Assembly (NCBI RefSeq): GCF_000621505.1
Contig: NZ_JHYD01000030.1
Coordinates: forward strand, 1-64,000
DNA: 64,000 nucleotides
From: Ruminiclostridium cellobioparum DSM 1351 = ATCC 15832
Lineage (GTDB): Bacteria; Bacillota; Clostridia; Acetivibrionales; DSM-1351
Reading direction: 5' to 3'
Shown one piece after another: positions 62,504 to 64,000 of the stretch. Made by a program: the position numbers and the translations under genes. Under the pieces are notes generated by a model, which worked only from the letters and a program-made list of their open reading frames with translations, was not told where the DNA came from and searched no databases. The first letter of the stretch is position 1. The number at the start of each line of letters is the position of its first letter.

Positions 62504-63481
62504 TTACCATGCATAAGCCGTTGGTGTCACTCCGCCTGGTCCCGGGAATATTTCATCCAGCCTCTTTAAAACCGTCTCATCCAGTACAATATCAACTGAT
62601 CTCAGGGATTGTTCAAATTGTTCAAGCGTTCTGGGCCCTGTGACCGGACCTGTTACGGCAGGATTAGCCATGAGCCAGGCCAGAGCTACATTGTCCTCAC
62701 GTTCTCCCAATTCCCTGCAAAGTGCACTGTATTCCTCCAATTGCTTTCTTTGTTGCTCAATTCTGTCCTGGTGCTGTCTGCTGCGCTTCCCTGATGCATT
62801 CAGAGCATTGCTGCCAAGCAAACCGCTGTCAAGCGGGCTCCAGGGGATTATACCAATGCCGTGAGCTTTTGCAGACGGCAACACTTCCAGTTCGGGGAGC
62901 CTGCAGTTCAGATTGTACTTGTGCTGTTCACACACCAGCCCCATGAAATGCCTGGCTTTCGCCTCTGCCTGTGCCACTGCAATGTCCCAGCCGGCAAAGT
63001 TGCTGGAACCCACATAACAGATCCTGCCCTGCTCCACCAGCACTTCAAATGCCTGCCACAGCTCATCCCAGGTAACATTTCTGTCTATGTGGTGCATATA
63101 GTACAGTTCTACATAATCTGTCTGCAGTCTTTTTAAAGATCCCTCAAGATGTCTTTTTATCTTATATGCCGACAGTCCTGCCGCCGAGTTCGGTCCGTCA
63201 TTGGGATCGCAGATATCCTCATGCACCTTTGTGGCCAGGACTACGCGTTCTCTTCTGCTGCCTCCCTGTGCAAACCAGCGTCCGATTATGCTTTCGGTAG
63301 TTCCCGCATTTTTGCCCCAGCCGTAAATATTTGCCGTGTCAAAGAAGTTTATGCCTGCATCAAGGGCAGCATCCATTATTTTAAAGGCTTCCTTTTCATC
63401 GGTATCAACACCAAAATTCATGGTTCCCAGGCAAAGTCTGCTTACCTTTAAGCCTGTACGTCCTAGAGCTGTATATTTCAA
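62504..63481 (-). CDS. Aldo/keto reductase
   Basis: A 325-residue NADPH-dependent TIM-barrel oxidoreductase. The catalytic tetrad is visible: Asp and Tyr in NFFDTANIYGWGKN, Lys in VLATKVHEDI and His in VELYYMHHIDR. The cofactor region includes PGPGGVTPTAYAW at the end and GPRTLEQFEQSL. A TTG at 63481, 8 nt after AAGGAG, gives the usual start KYTALGRTGLKVSRL; a GTG three codons upstream overlaps the ribosome site. It sits between the lactonase and kinase genes, so it may interconvert an aldose and its lactone or a polyol. Confidence 0.88.
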   Translation of the reverse strand: MKYTALGRTGLKVSRLCLGTMNFGVDTDEKEAFKIMDAALDAGINFFDTANIYGWGKNAGTTESIIGRWFAQGGSRRERVVLATKVHEDICDPNDGPNSAAGLSAYKIKRHLEGSLKRLQTDYVELYYMHHIDRNVTWDELWQAFEVLVEQGRICYVGSSNFAGWDIAVAQAEAKARHFMGLVCEQHKYNLNCRLPELEVLPSAKAHGIGIIPWSPLDSGLLGSNALNASGKRSRQHQDRIEQQRKQLEEYSALCRELGEREDNVALAWLMANPAVTGPVTGPRTLEQFEQSLRSVDIVLDETVLKRLDEIFPGPGGVTPTAYAW

Positions 63482-63501
63482 GAAAATCACTCCTTAAGAA
63501 A

Positions 63502-64000
63502 TTATATATCCAATTCGGCCAGGGTGGCTGGAAGTTCATGTTTTGTATTTACTTTATCAGGACCGGTAACCAGATCAAAGCAGGAAAGAATCAGTTTTCC
63601 ATTCCATATGATTGGTTCTCCCGGCTGATCAAGTTCACCATTAAAACCGTCCGAGTCGGGGCTTTGTGCTATTCTTTCCACCCTTCCGTCAGGATAGATC
63701 TTGCCTACAGCATTAGCCGAAAAATCTGCTATATAAAGGTTTCCATCGTCATCCATGATCATTCCGTCGGTGGTCTGCAATTGTGACGGATCCTGAGCCC
63801 AGATTTTGTTTTCCCTTACCGAACCGTCTCCGTTGAATTTGATCCTGTAAACCGCTCCGTCTCCGAAATTTCCTATCAGCAGATCGCCGTTCCTGTCAAA
63901 CTCAATGCCGTCAACGCCGTACTGGCAGTCTTTATTATAGGTCAGGAATGTGGTTAATATATTTTTATCTTCAAGAGTATTGGTGATCTGAATATTTTCA
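63502..64000 (-). CDS. SMP-30/gluconolactonase-like beta-propeller protein, C-terminal part (partial)
   Basis: The open frame runs from the window edge to a stop at 63502 and gives the last ~166 residues of a six-bladed propeller of the SMP-30/gluconolactonase/LRE-like family. Repeated blade motifs are seen: YGVDGIEFDRNGDLLIGNFG, TDGMIMDDDGNLYIADFSA and GEPIIWNGKLILSCFD. The DG-DGNLYVAD pattern and metal-site aspartates are typical. Enzymes of this family open sugar lactones. The N-terminus lies outside the window. It is 20 nt upstream of the aldo/keto reductase gene. Confidence 0.82.
   Translation of the reverse strand, partial: ENIQITNTLEDKNILTTFLTYNKDCQYGVDGIEFDRNGDLLIGNFGDGAVYRIKFNGDGSVRENKIWAQDPSQLQTTDGMIMDDDGNLYIADFSANAVGKIYPDGRVERIAQSPDSDGFNGELDQPGEPIIWNGKLILSCFDLVTGPDKVNTKHELPATLAELDI

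Noticed and set aside
1-64000. CRISPR array, tRNA or rRNA genes
   Set aside because: No regular direct repeats with unique spacers were seen and no cloverleaf or rRNA-like sequence was recognised; the intergenic repeats are palindromic and dispersed.

Overview
This window looks like chromosomal DNA of a low-GC, plant-polysaccharide-degrading clostridium, probably close to Ruminiclostridium or related cellulolytic groups; that assignment is inferred from gene content and order, not from a search. Evidence: strong AGGAGG-type ribosome binding sites, comF-yvyF and tilS-hpt-ftsH gene pairs, an S-box in front of metK, and many LplB/LplC/YesM/YesN sugar-uptake modules. Every recognised gene except one (a DUF2461 gene at 32.9-33.6 kb) is on the minus strand, so transcription runs from high to low coordinates.

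Layout from left to right. 1-328: end of an IS3-family insertion sequence, sitting just downstream of yvyF. 374-8358: housekeeping block with yvyF, comF (apparent AUA start), a RecD2-like helicase, a small membrane protein, a CNNM/HlyC transporter with an attenuator-like leader, metK under a SAM-I riboswitch, and a hotdog thioesterase. 8518-22858: glycan locus 1, read as YesM kinase, YesN regulator, LplB and LplC permeases, GH43, solute-binding lipoprotein, an unclassified six-hairpin-type glycosidase, intracellular GH10 and GH4. It looks built for uptake and intracellular trimming of xylan-type oligosaccharides carrying uronic acids. 23094-32639: core genes ftsH, hpt, tilS, dnaB, rplI, gdpP, a MazG-like gene and pheA.

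33920-49742: glycan locus 2, with YesM/YesN, a secreted modular GH16, a leaderless GH16 paralogue, LplB/LplC, a binding lipoprotein, a phosphohexomutase and a GH94-type phosphorylase. Together these suggest that beta-glucan is cut outside, imported as oligosaccharides, cut again inside, phosphorolysed to sugar 1-phosphate and isomerised. 49985-64000: glycan locus 3, a sugar-acid operon with an SMP-30 lactonase (cut by the window edge), aldo-keto reductase, FGGY kinase, GntR regulator, binding protein, MalF/MalG permeases, TIM-barrel isomerase, GH105-type hydrolase, divergent shikimate-dehydrogenase-like protein, cupin phosphoglucose isomerase homologue, 2-hydroxyacid dehydrogenase, KDPG-type aldolase and PTE-family hydrolase. 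No ABC ATPase is present in any of the three loci.

Beyond the genes, the window holds several families of structured intergenic repeats: (A) two ~240-bp elements with nested stems and two AGGAN-loop hairpins, plus a core-less 47-bp relative; (B) four palindromes with AACGAGGC/GCCTCGTT arms, each lying 43-51 nt upstream of a regulator or transporter gene of the glycan loci; (C) a ~50-nt double-hairpin leader that includes the ribosome binding site and start codon, shared by two unrelated genes; and two single elements, a GC-rich structured one at 13856-14020 and a MITE-like one at 38071-38158. Families A and B and the sugar-acid operon are the best candidates for something undescribed.
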